Source of the DNA: Streptomyces sp. SN-593
Lineage (GTDB): Bacteria > Actinomycetota > Actinomycetes > Streptomycetales > Streptomycetaceae
Length of the DNA: 64,000 nt
Assembly (NCBI RefSeq): GCF_016756395.1
Contig: NZ_AP018365.1
Span: 6,321,001-6,385,000 of the forward strand
Direction of reading: 5' to 3'
In this document: positions 8,735 through 19,078 of the stretch, piece after piece
How positions within the stretch are numbered: the first letter of the stretch is position 1
Layout of the letters: the number at the start of each line of letters is the position of its first letter
Made by a program: the position numbers and the translations under genes
Notes under the pieces: model-generated
Databases searched by the model: none
Seen by the model: only the letters and a program-made list of their open reading frames with translations
Told to the model about the DNA's origin: nothing

Positions 8735-9672
8735 GCGCCGCCACCCAGCCCGCGCCGGCGCCCGCCGCGGCGGCGCCCCCGCCGCCCGAGGCGGTGCGCC
8801 GCGCGGCCGCCCGCCGCCGCCGGGTGCCCTACCTGCTGCTGCTGGCCGGTGTCGCCTGGCTGCTGGTCTTCTTCGTGGCCCCGATGGTGTACCAGGCGTC
8901 GACGTCCGTGCAGACCGGCACGCTGGAGGACGGCTTCAAGGTCACCTGGCACTTCGCCACCTACTGGGACGCGCTCAGCGAGTACTGGCCGCACTTCGTG
9001 CGCTCCCTGGTCTACGCCGCCGTCGCCACCGCGCTGTGCCTGCTGATCGGCTACCCGCTGGCGTACACCATCGCCTTCCGCGCCGGGCGGTGGCGCAACC
9101 TGGTGCTGGTCCTGGTGATCGCGCCGTTCTTCACCAGCTTCCTGATCCGCACCCTCGCCTGGGAGACGATCCTCGCCGACCAGGGCCCGGTGGTCTCCCT
9201 CCTCAACGACCTCCACGTGCTGGACGTGACGTCCTGGCTGCGGATCACCCAGGGTCACCGGGTGCTGGCCACCCCGCTGGCGGTCGTGTGCGGCCTGACC
9301 TACAACTTCCTGCCGTTCATGATCCTTCCGCTGTACACCTCGCTGGAGCGGGTGGACGGTCGGCTGCACGAGGCGGCCGGCGACCTGTACGCCACGCCCC
9401 TCACCGTCTTCCGCAAGGTGACCTTCCCGCTGTCGATGCCCGGGGTGGTGGCCGGCACCCTGCTGACCTTCATCCCCGCCTCCGGGGACTACATCAACGC
9501 CGAGTTGCTGGGCTCCACCAACCAGCAGATGATCGGCAACGTCATCGAGGCGCAGTTCCTGCGGGTCCTCGACTACCCGACGGCCGCCGCCCTGTCGTTC
9601 ATCCTGATGGCGGTCATCCTCGCCGTCGTCACCGTCTACATCCGCCGTGCCGGAACGGAGGAGCTGGTCTGA
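8731..9672 (+). CDS. polyamine ABC transporter permease (PotB-like)
   Basis: A 313-residue binding-protein-dependent permease with about six membrane segments, the first at residues 32-52 (VPYLLLLAGVAWLLVFFVAP). The EAA loop that docks on the ATPase reads EAAGDLYATPLTVFRKVTFP, followed by LSMPGVVAG. A 30-residue Ala/Pro-rich cytoplasmic N-terminus precedes the first helix. Its start overlaps the ATPase gene by 4 bases and its stop overlaps the next permease start by one base, so the importer is translated as a coupled unit. Confidence 0.92.
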   Translation: MSAATQPAPAPAAAAPPPPEAVRRAAARRRRVPYLLLLAGVAWLLVFFVAPMVYQASTSVQTGTLEDGFKVTWHFATYWDALSEYWPHFVRSLVYAAVATALCLLIGYPLAYTIAFRAGRWRNLVLVLVIAPFFTSFLIRTLAWETILADQGPVVSLLNDLHVLDVTSWLRITQGHRVLATPLAVVCGLTYNFLPFMILPLYTSLERVDGRLHEAAGDLYATPLTVFRKVTFPLSMPGVVAGTLLTFIPASGDYINAELLGSTNQQMIGNVIEAQFLRVLDYPTAAALSFILMAVILAVVTVYIRRAGTEELV

Positions 9673-10469
9673 TGCGCCTCGTCCGCCGGCTGCGCGCCAA
9701 CCTCGTGGTGATCGCGGGCGTCCTCGCCCTCGTCTACATGATCCTGCCGAACGCGGTGGTGCTCGCCTTCTCCTTCAACAAGCCCAAGAGCCGCTTCAAC
9801 TACACCTGGAACCAGTTCTCCACCGACGCCTGGCAGCACCCCTGCGGGGTCTCGGGCATGTGCGGCTCGCTCGGCCTCAGCCTGAAGATCGCCGTCTACG
9901 CCACCATCGCCGCCACCGTGCTCGGCACCATGACCGCCTTCGCGCTGGCCCGCTACCGCTTCCGCGGCCGCGCGGCCACCAACATGCTGATCTTCCTGCC
10001 GATGGCGATGCCCGAGGTGGTGATGGGCGCCTCGCTCGGCACCCTCTTCCTCAACATGCGCATCCAGTTCGGCTTCTGGACCATCCTCATCGCGCACGTC
10101 ATGTTCTGCCTGAGCTTCGTGGTCACCGCGGTCAAGGCCCGCGTGATGAGCATGGACCCGCGCCTGGAGCAGGCCGCGCAGGACCTGTACGCCACCCCGA
10201 CGCAGACCTTCCTGCGGGTCACGCTGCCGCTGGCCGCGCCCGGCATCGCCGCCGGCGCCCTGCTGTCCTTCGCGCTGTCCTTCGACGACTACATCATCAC
10301 CAGCTTCAACGCCGGCAACAGCGTCACCTTCCCGATGTTCGTCTGGGGCTCGGCGCAGCGCGGCACCCCGGTGCAGGTCAACGTGATCGGCACCGCCATG
10401 TTCGTGCTCGCGGTGCTGCTGGTGCTGGCCGGCCAACTGGTCGGCGGCCGCAGGAAGGCGCGTGGCTGA
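9672..10469 (+). CDS. polyamine ABC transporter permease (PotC-like)
   Basis: A 265-residue permease. The ATG at 9672 shares its A with the previous TGA stop; MRLVRRLRANLVVIAGVLAL leads into the first helix. The EAA loop reads QAAQDLYATPTQTFLRVTLPLAAPGIAAG. The sequence after the first helix (AFSFNKPKSRFNYTWNQFS) is the typical PotC external loop. It pairs with the upstream PotB-like subunit to form the membrane channel. Confidence 0.92.
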   Translation: MRLVRRLRANLVVIAGVLALVYMILPNAVVLAFSFNKPKSRFNYTWNQFSTDAWQHPCGVSGMCGSLGLSLKIAVYATIAATVLGTMTAFALARYRFRGRAATNMLIFLPMAMPEVVMGASLGTLFLNMRIQFGFWTILIAHVMFCLSFVVTAVKARVMSMDPRLEQAAQDLYATPTQTFLRVTLPLAAPGIAAGALLSFALSFDDYIITSFNAGNSVTFPMFVWGSAQRGTPVQVNVIGTAMFVLAVLLVLAGQLVGGRRKARG

Positions 10470-11865
10470 CGTGGACGCCGCCCGCGCCCTCGCCTCCGTC
10501 CGCCCGGTGCCGTACTGGCTCGACGACCCGGCGCGCCCGGAGGCCGAACCGGCGCTGTCCGGCGTGGAGCACTGCGACCTGCTGGTGGTCGGCGGCGGCT
10601 ACAGCGGGCTGTGGACCGCGCTGCTGGCCAAGGAGCGCGACCCGGGCCGGGACGTGGTGCTGATCGAGGGCGGCAGGATCGGCGCGGCCGCCTCCGGCCG
10701 CAACGGCGGCTTCTGCGCGGCCAGCCTCACCCACGGATTCGCCAACGGACTCGCGCGCTGGCCCGACGAGTTCGCCGCCCTGCAGGAACTCGGCGCGCGC
10801 AACCTCGACGCCATCGAGGACGCGGTGCGGCGCCACGGCCTGGACTGCGAGTTCGAGCGGACCGGCGAGATCGACGTGGCCACCGCCCCGTACCAGGTCG
10901 ACGAGCTGCGCCAGGCGCACGCCACCGCGCGGCGGCACGGCGTCGACCTGGAGTTCCTCGACCGCGACCAGGTGCGCGCCGAGGTCGACTCGCCCACCTT
11001 CCACGCCGGGCTGTACGACCGGCGCGGCGTCGCCCTGGTCCACCCGGCCAAGCTCGCCTGGGGCCTGCGGCACGCCGCCGACCGGGCCGGGGTGCGGATC
11101 TACGAGCACACCCCCGCCCTGTCCCTGGTCCGCTACGGCGCCGCCCTCGCGGTGCGCACCCCCTACGGCCGGGCGCTGGCCCACCACGTGGCGCTGGGCA
11201 CCGGCGTGTTCCCCTCGCTGCTGCGCCGGACCCGGCGCCACACCGTGCCGGTCTACGACTACGCCCTGACCACCGAGCCGCTCACCGCCGAACAGCGCGC
11301 CGCGATCGGCTGGCGCGGCCGGCAGGGGCTGGGCGACAGCGCCAACCGCTTCCACTACTTCCGGCTCACCGCCGACGGCCGGGTGCTGTGGGGCGGCTAC
11401 GACGCGGTCTACCCGCGCGGCGGCCGGATGAGCGCCGCCTACGACCAGCGGCCGGAGACGTACCTGCGGCTGGCCCGGCACTTCTTCGCGTGCTTCCCGC
11501 AGTTGGAGGGGGTCAGGTTCAGCCACGCCTGGGGCGGCGCCATCGACACCTGCACCCGCTTCTCGGCGTTCTTCGGCACCGGGTTCGGCGGCCGGGTCGC
11601 CTACGCGGCCGGGTACACCGGGCTCGGGGTCGGCGCCACGCGGTTCGGGGCCGAGGTGATGCTCGACCTGCTGGCCGGGCGGACCACCGAGCGCACCGCG
11701 CTCGCCATGGTCCGCCGGCGCCCGCTGCCCTTCCCGCCCGAGCCGCTGGCCACCGCCGCGATCGGGCTGACGCAGTGGTCGCTGGCGCGCGCCGACCGGG
11801 CCGCGGGGCGGCGCAACCTGTGGCTGCGCGCCCTGGACCGGGCCGGCCTCGGCTTCGACTCGTGA
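10462..11865 (+). CDS. FAD-dependent amine oxidoreductase (DAO family, PuuB-like)
   Basis: A 467-residue flavoprotein of the D-amino-acid oxidase/GlpO superfamily. The dinucleotide-binding fold starts at CDLLVVGGGYSGLWTALLAK, and GAAASGRNGGFC is the second FAD contact. The C-terminal FAD motif is AYAAGYTGLGVGATRFGAE. It begins at a GTG overlapping the PotC gene by 8 bases, so it is the last gene of the transporter operon. That linkage suggests it oxidises the imported amine or its gamma-glutamyl derivative to the aldehyde. Other DAO-family substrates such as sarcosine cannot be excluded. Confidence 0.85.
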   Translation: MADVDAARALASVRPVPYWLDDPARPEAEPALSGVEHCDLLVVGGGYSGLWTALLAKERDPGRDVVLIEGGRIGAAASGRNGGFCAASLTHGFANGLARWPDEFAALQELGARNLDAIEDAVRRHGLDCEFERTGEIDVATAPYQVDELRQAHATARRHGVDLEFLDRDQVRAEVDSPTFHAGLYDRRGVALVHPAKLAWGLRHAADRAGVRIYEHTPALSLVRYGAALAVRTPYGRALAHHVALGTGVFPSLLRRTRRHTVPVYDYALTTEPLTAEQRAAIGWRGRQGLGDSANRFHYFRLTADGRVLWGGYDAVYPRGGRMSAAYDQRPETYLRLARHFFACFPQLEGVRFSHAWGGAIDTCTRFSAFFGTGFGGRVAYAAGYTGLGVGATRFGAEVMLDLLAGRTTERTALAMVRRRPLPFPPEPLATAAIGLTQWSLARADRAAGRRNLWLRALDRAGLGFDS

Positions 11866-12005
11866 GCGGCCCGCCGCGCCGGCCCGCCGCGCGGTGTGAG
11901 GCGGGTCACAGCCGATGAGGGGCCGAACCCGCGTAATGAACCGGCCCCGACGCCCTCTCCCGTGTGACGGCACACGCCTCGCACGACGGACGGAGGGGTC
12001 CAAGG

Positions 12006-12455
12006 ATGGCCGACACGGGCGCGAAGGGCGCGGTGGAGTGGCTGGCTTCGGTCGCGGACGACCCGCGGGGATGCAGACGGGAGTGGGAGCGCAGCCCGCT
12101 CGGCGTGGCGCTGCTGCCCGCCGGGCGGCAGTGGGACGTGCTGATCGTGCCGGTCCGGATCGGCTACCCCACCCTCGACGTGCTGACCCGGCTGATGGGC
12201 CGGACCGGCCCGGTGCTCGCCGACTTCGGCGAGGAGCGGATGGGCTTCTTCGTGCCGCCGGGCACCGCGGCGCGCTGGCTCGGCACCGGGGTGCGCGGCG
12301 CCGGCCGCGGCACCTGGATCGTGGTGCCCTACCCCGGCCGGCCGACCGGGGGAGTGCGCTGGCTGATCCCGCCGGACGGCACCGGGCACCTGACCGACCC
12401 GGTCGTGCTCGAACTCGCGATGCACGAGGCGGCCGCCCGGCTCGCCGGCGGCTGA
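12006..12455 (+). CDS. conserved hypothetical protein, soluble, 149 aa
   Basis: Not assigned to a known function. The ATG at 12006 follows GGAGGGG by about 8 bases. The protein has no signal peptide or membrane helix. The central blocks (PLGVALLPAGRQWDVLIVPVRIGYPTLDVL, GEERMGFFVPPGTAARWLGTG, GTWIVVPYPGRPTGGVRWLIPPDG) suggest a small alpha/beta domain with many Pro/Gly turns. The pattern is somewhat like the N-terminal half of primase/polymerase-like proteins, but the catalytic acidic pair is not evident. It sits alone between the transporter operon and the semialdehyde dehydrogenase gene, in the same direction. Confidence 0.7.
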   Translation: MADTGAKGAVEWLASVADDPRGCRREWERSPLGVALLPAGRQWDVLIVPVRIGYPTLDVLTRLMGRTGPVLADFGEERMGFFVPPGTAARWLGTGVRGAGRGTWIVVPYPGRPTGGVRWLIPPDGTGHLTDPVVLELAMHEAAARLAGG

Positions 12456-12549
12456 GGGCGACCCGCCCCCGCCGTCGCGCCCGGGTCCTTGTGGCACCCC
12501 GCCGCCCGTGGCGACACTGGCGGCAGACGACGACGGAAGGGCTCACCCC

Positions 12550-14026
<1,477 letters not shown>

Positions 14027-14055
<29 letters not shown>

Positions 14056-14875
14056 CCGCCCCCGGCACCCGCTGCGCGGCCGCCACGGCCGCCAGCAGCG
14101 CCACCGCCAGGCACCAGCTCGCCAGCACGTCCAGCGGCCAGTGGAAGTCGCACCACACCAGCGCGACCCCCACCAGCAGCGCCAGCAGCGCGGTGCCGAC
14201 GGCCAGCAGCACGCGCAGCGCCGTACGCCGCACGTACGGCAGCAGCACCAGTGCGGCCAGCCCGAACGCCACGGAGGAGGTCGCGGTGTGGCCGGACGGG
14301 AAGTAGCCGTAGTCCGGGTCGGCGCGCACCCGGCCCGGCGCCGGGCGGTCCACCGCCGACTTCACCCCGCCCACCACCACCGGGAGCAGGCACAGCGCCA
14401 GCGCCGCGGCGGCCGGCGGCACCCACCAGCGGCGCAGCCCCGCCCGGCGCCCCAGCCGGGCGGCCAGCAGCAGAGCGGCCAGTGACACCGGCACGGCCAC
14501 CGCGATGTCGCCGAGGTCGCACAGGACGTGCGCGGCGCCGTCGAACCCCGGGTGCGCGGCGGCCGCCCGCCGCGCGGCGCGCAGCGCCCGCCAGTCGTCC
14601 GCGACCAGCCGGCCGCCGCTGGACACCTGCCAGGTCAGCAGGCAGAAGGCGGTGACGGCGAGGGCGAGGAGGCCGGCGAGCGCGGCGAGGGCCCGGAAAG
14701 GAGTCAGCCGCCCCGGAACAGGGGGGAGAGTTCCGGGGCGGCCAGGGCGATCGCCGTACCGTCCGTCCCGGGGGGTTTGGGACGAACGGCCAGCCGATCG
14801 GCGAGGATCACCGGGGCCAGAGGTCCCGGCGTTTTCGTGCGCGAGGGCACTGCTGCGCCGGTGATGGGGATTCAT
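14027..14875 (-). CDS. PAP2-superfamily membrane phosphatase
   Basis: About 282 residues from the ATG at 14875; the start is uncertain because a good GGAGG lies 19 bases upstream. A basic, disordered N-terminus of about 70 residues precedes several membrane helices. The three PAP2 phosphatase motifs are visible: KSAVDRPAPGRV, YFPSGHTATSSVAFG and WCDFHWPLDVLA. Such enzymes dephosphorylate lipid phosphates such as undecaprenyl diphosphate or phosphatidic acid at the outer membrane face. The gene is tail-to-tail with mmsA, overlapping its 3' end by 29 bases, and lies downstream of gabT on the same strand. Confidence 0.82.
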
Positions 14876-15064
14876 CGGCGCGGTGTCGCCCGCGGCCTCC
14901 TCACTGGGATTCGGCCACGTGCGGGGTGTTCCTCGGAAACCGTACGTCACAGGCGGCTCATCAGGGCCGCCGATCACCCGTCCGCCATCAGGCTCGCACA
15001 CCTTCTTCACGACCCCGTCCCCCGTGTCCCACGGGCCACACCCGCCACACGGCACGTCTCACGT

Positions 15065-16396
15065 TCACACGCCGGCGAAGGCCGCCTCGATGATGTCCAG
15101 GCCCTCCCGCAACAGATCCTCGCCGATCACCAGGGGCGGCAGGAAGCGCAACACGTTCCCGTACGTGCCGCACGTCAGCACGACCAGGCCGGCCGCGTGG
15201 CACGCCTTGGCGACCGCGGTGGTCAGCGCCGGGTCCGGCTCCTTCGTGCCCGGCCGCACCAGCTCGACCGCGATCATCGCGCCCCGGCCGCGGACCTCGC
15301 CGATCGCCGGGAACTTCTCCTGCAGCGCGCGCAGCCGCGGCGTCATCACCTCGCCGATCCGCCGCGCCCGGGCCGGCAGGTCCAGCTCGCGCATCGTCTC
15401 GATCGCGCCGAGCGCGGCCGCGCACGCCACCGGGTTGCCGCCGTAGGTGCCGCCCAGGCCGCCGGAGTGCGCCGCGTCCATGATCTCCGCGCGGCCGGTC
15501 ACCGCGGCCAGCGGCAGCCCGCCCGCGATGCCCTTCGCCGTGGTGATCAGGTCCGGCACCACACCCTCGTCCTCGCACGCGAACCACTGGCCGGTCCGGC
15601 AGAAGCCGGTCTGGATCTCGTCGGCCACGAACACGATGCCGTTGTCCCGGGCGAACTGCGCCATCCGCGGCAGGAAGCCCTTCGCGGGCTCGATGAAGCC
15701 GCCCTCGCCCGCGATCGGCTCGATCACGATCGCGGCGACGTGCTCGGCGCCGATCTGCTTGGTGATCATGTCGATCGCCTGGGCCGCGGCCTCCTCGGCC
15801 GCGTGCTCGGGCCCGGTCAGCCAGCGGTAGCCGTACGCCAGCGGCACCCGGTACACCTCCGGCGCGAACGGCCCGAAGCCCTCCTTGTACGGCATGTTCT
15901 TGGCGGTCAGCGCCATCGTGAGGTTGGTCCGGCCGTGGTAGCCGTGGTCGAACACCACCACGGCGGGGCGCCTGGTGTACGCGCGGGCGATCTTCACCGC
16001 GTTCTCCACCGCCTCCGCGCCGGAGTTGAACAGCGCGGACTTCTTCGCGTGGTCGCCCGGGGTGAGCGCGGCCAGCTCCTCGCACACCTCGACGTAGCCC
16101 TCGTAGGGCGTGATCATGAAACAGGTGTGGGTGAAGTCCGCGAGCTGGGCCGAGGCCCGCCGGACCACCGCCTCCGCGCTGTTGCCCACCGACGTCACGG
16201 CGATGCCCGAGCCGAAGTCGATCAGCCGGTTGCCGTCCACGTCCTCCACGATGCCGCCGCCCGCGCGGGACACGAACACCGGCAGCGTCACCCCCACCCC
16301 GTCGGCCACCGCGGCCGACTTGCGGGCCGCCAGCTCCCGCGACTTCGGTCCTGGTACCTCGGTGACGAGCCTGCGCTCCTGCGGAACTGTGGTCAT
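15065..16396 (-). CDS. gabT: 4-aminobutyrate aminotransferase
   Basis: A 443-residue class III aminotransferase. The ATG at 16396 gives MTTVPQERRLVTEVPGPKSR, the normal actinobacterial GabT start; the frame continues upstream without homology. PLP-binding Lys288 is in DLITTAKGIAGGLPLAAVTGR; VADEIQTGFCRTGQWFA carries the pyridine-binding Asp, and GGLGGTYGGNPVACAAALGAIE is a GabT block. The reaction is GABA + 2-oxoglutarate to succinate semialdehyde + glutamate. It completes the pathway fed by the Pot importer and the aminobutyraldehyde dehydrogenase. Its promoter lies in the 227-base divergent region shared with the TraG-like ATPase. Confidence 0.92.
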   Translation of the reverse strand: MTTVPQERRLVTEVPGPKSRELAARKSAAVADGVGVTLPVFVSRAGGGIVEDVDGNRLIDFGSGIAVTSVGNSAEAVVRRASAQLADFTHTCFMITPYEGYVEVCEELAALTPGDHAKKSALFNSGAEAVENAVKIARAYTRRPAVVVFDHGYHGRTNLTMALTAKNMPYKEGFGPFAPEVYRVPLAYGYRWLTGPEHAAEEAAAQAIDMITKQIGAEHVAAIVIEPIAGEGGFIEPAKGFLPRMAQFARDNGIVFVADEIQTGFCRTGQWFACEDEGVVPDLITTAKGIAGGLPLAAVTGRAEIMDAAHSGGLGGTYGGNPVACAAALGAIETMRELDLPARARRIGEVMTPRLRALQEKFPAIGEVRGRGAMIAVELVRPGTKEPDPALTTAVAKACHAAGLVVLTCGTYGNVLRFLPPLVIGEDLLREGLDIIEAAFAGV

Positions 16397-16555
16397 GACG
16401 GCGCTCTCCCTACGTGTGCTGTGACGCTCCCCGGTTTTCTCCGGAGGGTAGGCGGGGCCCGGGGCACCCGCATACGCCGATAGGTAACACTGCGGGCCGC
16501 GGTTTCGCCGGTTCGGACAGTGCGCGCGGCGGCGCCGGAATACGCCAAGATCCTT

Positions 16556-16584
16556 TTGTCCACGTAGCGGCTCGACTACATTGT
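16556..16584 (+). promoter_or_regulatory. candidate promoter of the TraG-like ATPase gene
   Basis: TTGTCC (16556-16561), a 17-base spacer and CATTGT (16579-16584) sit 40 bases before the ATG at 16624. The rest of the divergent region (16397-16555) contains GTAACACTG at 16484-16492, a word also found in the Lrp/dehydrogenase promoter region. Confidence 0.4.
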
Positions 16585-16623
16585 GCGCATCGGCGGCGAT
16601 GATGGGGTGAGGGCAGGCGCGCG

Positions 16624-18996
16624 ATGGATGCCAAGGACCGCAACACCCGTCCCCAGGGCGCCCCGTACGGGCAGCCCGCCCCGCCGCCCCGGCCGCCGAA
16701 CACCCCGGTGCCGCGGCCGGCCGCGCCACCGCCCGCCCCGGCGCAGGCGCCGCCGCTGTCCGCGGTCGAGCGCTGGCTGCGCACCCCGCGCGTGTCGGAC
16801 GCCCCCGGGATCTACGCCTACGGGCACGTGCCCCGGCCGCCGGACGACCCCGACCGGATGACCGACCGCAGGCTGATCGGCGGGGCGGTGCTGGCGCTGC
16901 TGTGCTGGTTCCTGCTGTGGTCGCTGATGAAGAACGGCTACGTCCCGCTCTGGAAGCGCCCGCTGACCATGCTCACCCCCGGTGCCTGGTGGCACGGCAG
17001 CCACCCCTCACGGATGGGCCAGTTCGCCGCCGCCTTCTACGAGTGCCTGTGGCTGGCACTGCTCACCCACTACTTCGCGAAGATCGGCAGTTGGCGGGAG
17101 GTGGGCCGGCGCTACCTGAGCGAGCCGCGCGCCCGGGCCGCCGCCGCCGCGGCGATCGGCGTGGCCGTCTGGGTGCTCAGCGACAAGAACGTCCTGCCGC
17201 TGATGTCGCTGATACTGCCGTTCTACCCGCCGTCGTCCTTCCAGCACGGCCAGCAGGCGGCGCTGCGCGTGCAGTACGAGGTCGACGTGATCGCCGCGCT
17301 GGTCGTGGCGGTCGCGGCCGCGAAGTACGGCCGCTGGGCCGACCTGCTGCGCGGGCGCACCGGGCCCGGCGGCCGGCAGCCGTACGCGCCCGGAGCCGTA
17401 CCGAAGCAGGGCCCCGGCGAGCCCGCGGCGCTCCCCGCGCCGGCCGAGTGGGCGGAGCTGCGGGCGGCCGGGTACGCCGCGGTGGCCGACCGGCTCGCGC
17501 AGGACGTGCGCACCGGCCGGATGAACGACGTCGACTGCGCCCGGGTGCGCCGGGCATGGCAGGCGGTGCACCAGCGGCACGAGGGCGCGCAGGAGTTCGC
17601 GGACGGCGTGCTGCGGCTCGGCGGCGCCGCCATGGTGCACCCCTCCGGCGCCCGTGACGTGCCGCGGCGGACCGCCGACCACGACCTGCTCGGCGGCCAG
17701 GTGCGGATCGGCACGGGCGTGGAGGACAAGCGCAACGGCTACCAGTACCGCGGCGCGGGCATCGCCCTCGACCCGGGCGTGCTCGGCACCGGGCTGCTCG
17801 CCGTCGGGCCGCCCGGCGCCGGCAAGAGCCGACTGCTGATGCGCCCGGTGGTCGAGTCGCTGTGCCTCCAGGCGCTCGCCGGCCGCGCCGCGGTCGTCGC
17901 GGTCGCCGGCGCCGACGTGGACCTCGGCCCGGCCGAGGCGTACGACGTGGTGATCTCGCTCGCCGACCCCGCCTCGCGCTACGACCTCGACCTGTACGGC
18001 GGCACCACCGATCCCGACACGGCCGCCTGGCTGCTCGCCGAGGCGCTGACCGACGGACCGGAGACCGACCAGCGCCGCGCCGCCACCGCGCTGGGCCAGT
18101 TGCTGGGCCCCTACGCCGCCGCGCACGGCCGGTTCCCGCCGGTGCCGGTGCTGCGCGAACTGCTGGAGGGGCTGCCGCACGCCTTCGCCGCGCTGCGCGA
18201 GGCCGTCGACGCGGTGGGCATGCCGGGCCTGGTGCGCGAACTCGACGCCCGGGAGCGGCAGAGCGCCCGGCCCGGCGACATCGGCACCGCGCTCGCCGAC
18301 CGGATCGGGGTGCTCGACCGGCCCGCGTTCGCCGGCTTCTTCGACACCTCGGGGCGCAGCCGGCCGTTCGCCATGCACGCGCTGGCGCACCCGCTGCGGG
18401 TCCGGGTGGAGCTGCCCGAACGCGGCCACGCCGAGGCGTCCCGCATCCTGGTGCGGCTGCTGCTCGCCCAGTTCACCGCCGCGGTCTCCGCCCGCCGGGA
18501 CCGCTCGCTGTTCGCCTGCATCGTGGTCGACGACGCCGCCCAGGCGCTGTCGGAGGGGACGCTGCGGGCGCTGCCGTCCCTGCGCGGCCTCAACGCCGGC
18601 GCGCTGTTCGGGCTGCGCTCGCTGGACGCGCTGCCGGAGGGGCTGCGCGGGGCGGTGGTCGGCGCGGTCGGCTGCCGGATGGTGTTCGCGGGCGTCTCGC
18701 CGCGCGACGGCCGGTTCTTCTCCGAGACGTGGGGCACCATGCGGGTGCAGACCCGCGACGTCACCCGGACCCCCGACCAGTCCGGCGGGCTGCCCCGGCG
18801 GCTGAGCCGCGGCGTACGGCGGCTGTTCACCGGAGAGGTCGTCACCACCGAGTCGGTCACCGTCCGCGAGGTGGAGCGGGAGCGCTGGTCGGCCGCCGAC
18901 CTCTCCCATCAGGTTCCCGTGGGGCACGCGGTGGTGTCGCTGACCACGACCACGGGCGAGCACGCGCCACCCGTGCTGGTCGACCTGCGCACGTGA
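16624..18996 (+). CDS. membrane-anchored TraG/VirD4-like ATP-binding protein
   Basis: 790 residues. A Pro-rich N-terminus (1-50) is followed by membrane helices at about 85-100 (GGAVLALLCWFLLWS), 140-150, 180-190 and 220-230. A cytoplasmic P-loop ATPase has Walker A GPPGAGKSRLL (residues 395-403 core) and a Walker B-like SLFACIVVDDAAQALSEG. The arrangement matches type IV coupling-protein or FtsK-like ATPases that pump DNA or protein, but no relaxase, pilus or conjugation gene is nearby. It starts the unit that ends in the PucR regulator. The role in this metabolic locus is unknown. Confidence 0.75.
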   Translation: MDAKDRNTRPQGAPYGQPAPPPRPPNTPVPRPAAPPPAPAQAPPLSAVERWLRTPRVSDAPGIYAYGHVPRPPDDPDRMTDRRLIGGAVLALLCWFLLWSLMKNGYVPLWKRPLTMLTPGAWWHGSHPSRMGQFAAAFYECLWLALLTHYFAKIGSWREVGRRYLSEPRARAAAAAAIGVAVWVLSDKNVLPLMSLILPFYPPSSFQHGQQAALRVQYEVDVIAALVVAVAAAKYGRWADLLRGRTGPGGRQPYAPGAVPKQGPGEPAALPAPAEWAELRAAGYAAVADRLAQDVRTGRMNDVDCARVRRAWQAVHQRHEGAQEFADGVLRLGGAAMVHPSGARDVPRRTADHDLLGGQVRIGTGVEDKRNGYQYRGAGIALDPGVLGTGLLAVGPPGAGKSRLLMRPVVESLCLQALAGRAAVVAVAGADVDLGPAEAYDVVISLADPASRYDLDLYGGTTDPDTAAWLLAEALTDGPETDQRRAATALGQLLGPYAAAHGRFPPVPVLRELLEGLPHAFAALREAVDAVGMPGLVRELDARERQSARPGDIGTALADRIGVLDRPAFAGFFDTSGRSRPFAMHALAHPLRVRVELPERGHAEASRILVRLLLAQFTAAVSARRDRSLFACIVVDDAAQALSEGTLRALPSLRGLNAGALFGLRSLDALPEGLRGAVVGAVGCRMVFAGVSPRDGRFFSETWGTMRVQTRDVTRTPDQSGGLPRRLSRGVRRLFTGEVVTTESVTVREVERERWSAADLSHQVPVGHAVVSLTTTTGEHAPPVLVDLRT

Positions 18997-19078
18997 GGGG
19001 GTGCGGTACGGTGCGGGGGAATCCAGGGTGCCGGCGGCCGGTCGGCGGGCCTGCGTCCTCGAACGGCACCAGGTAGGC

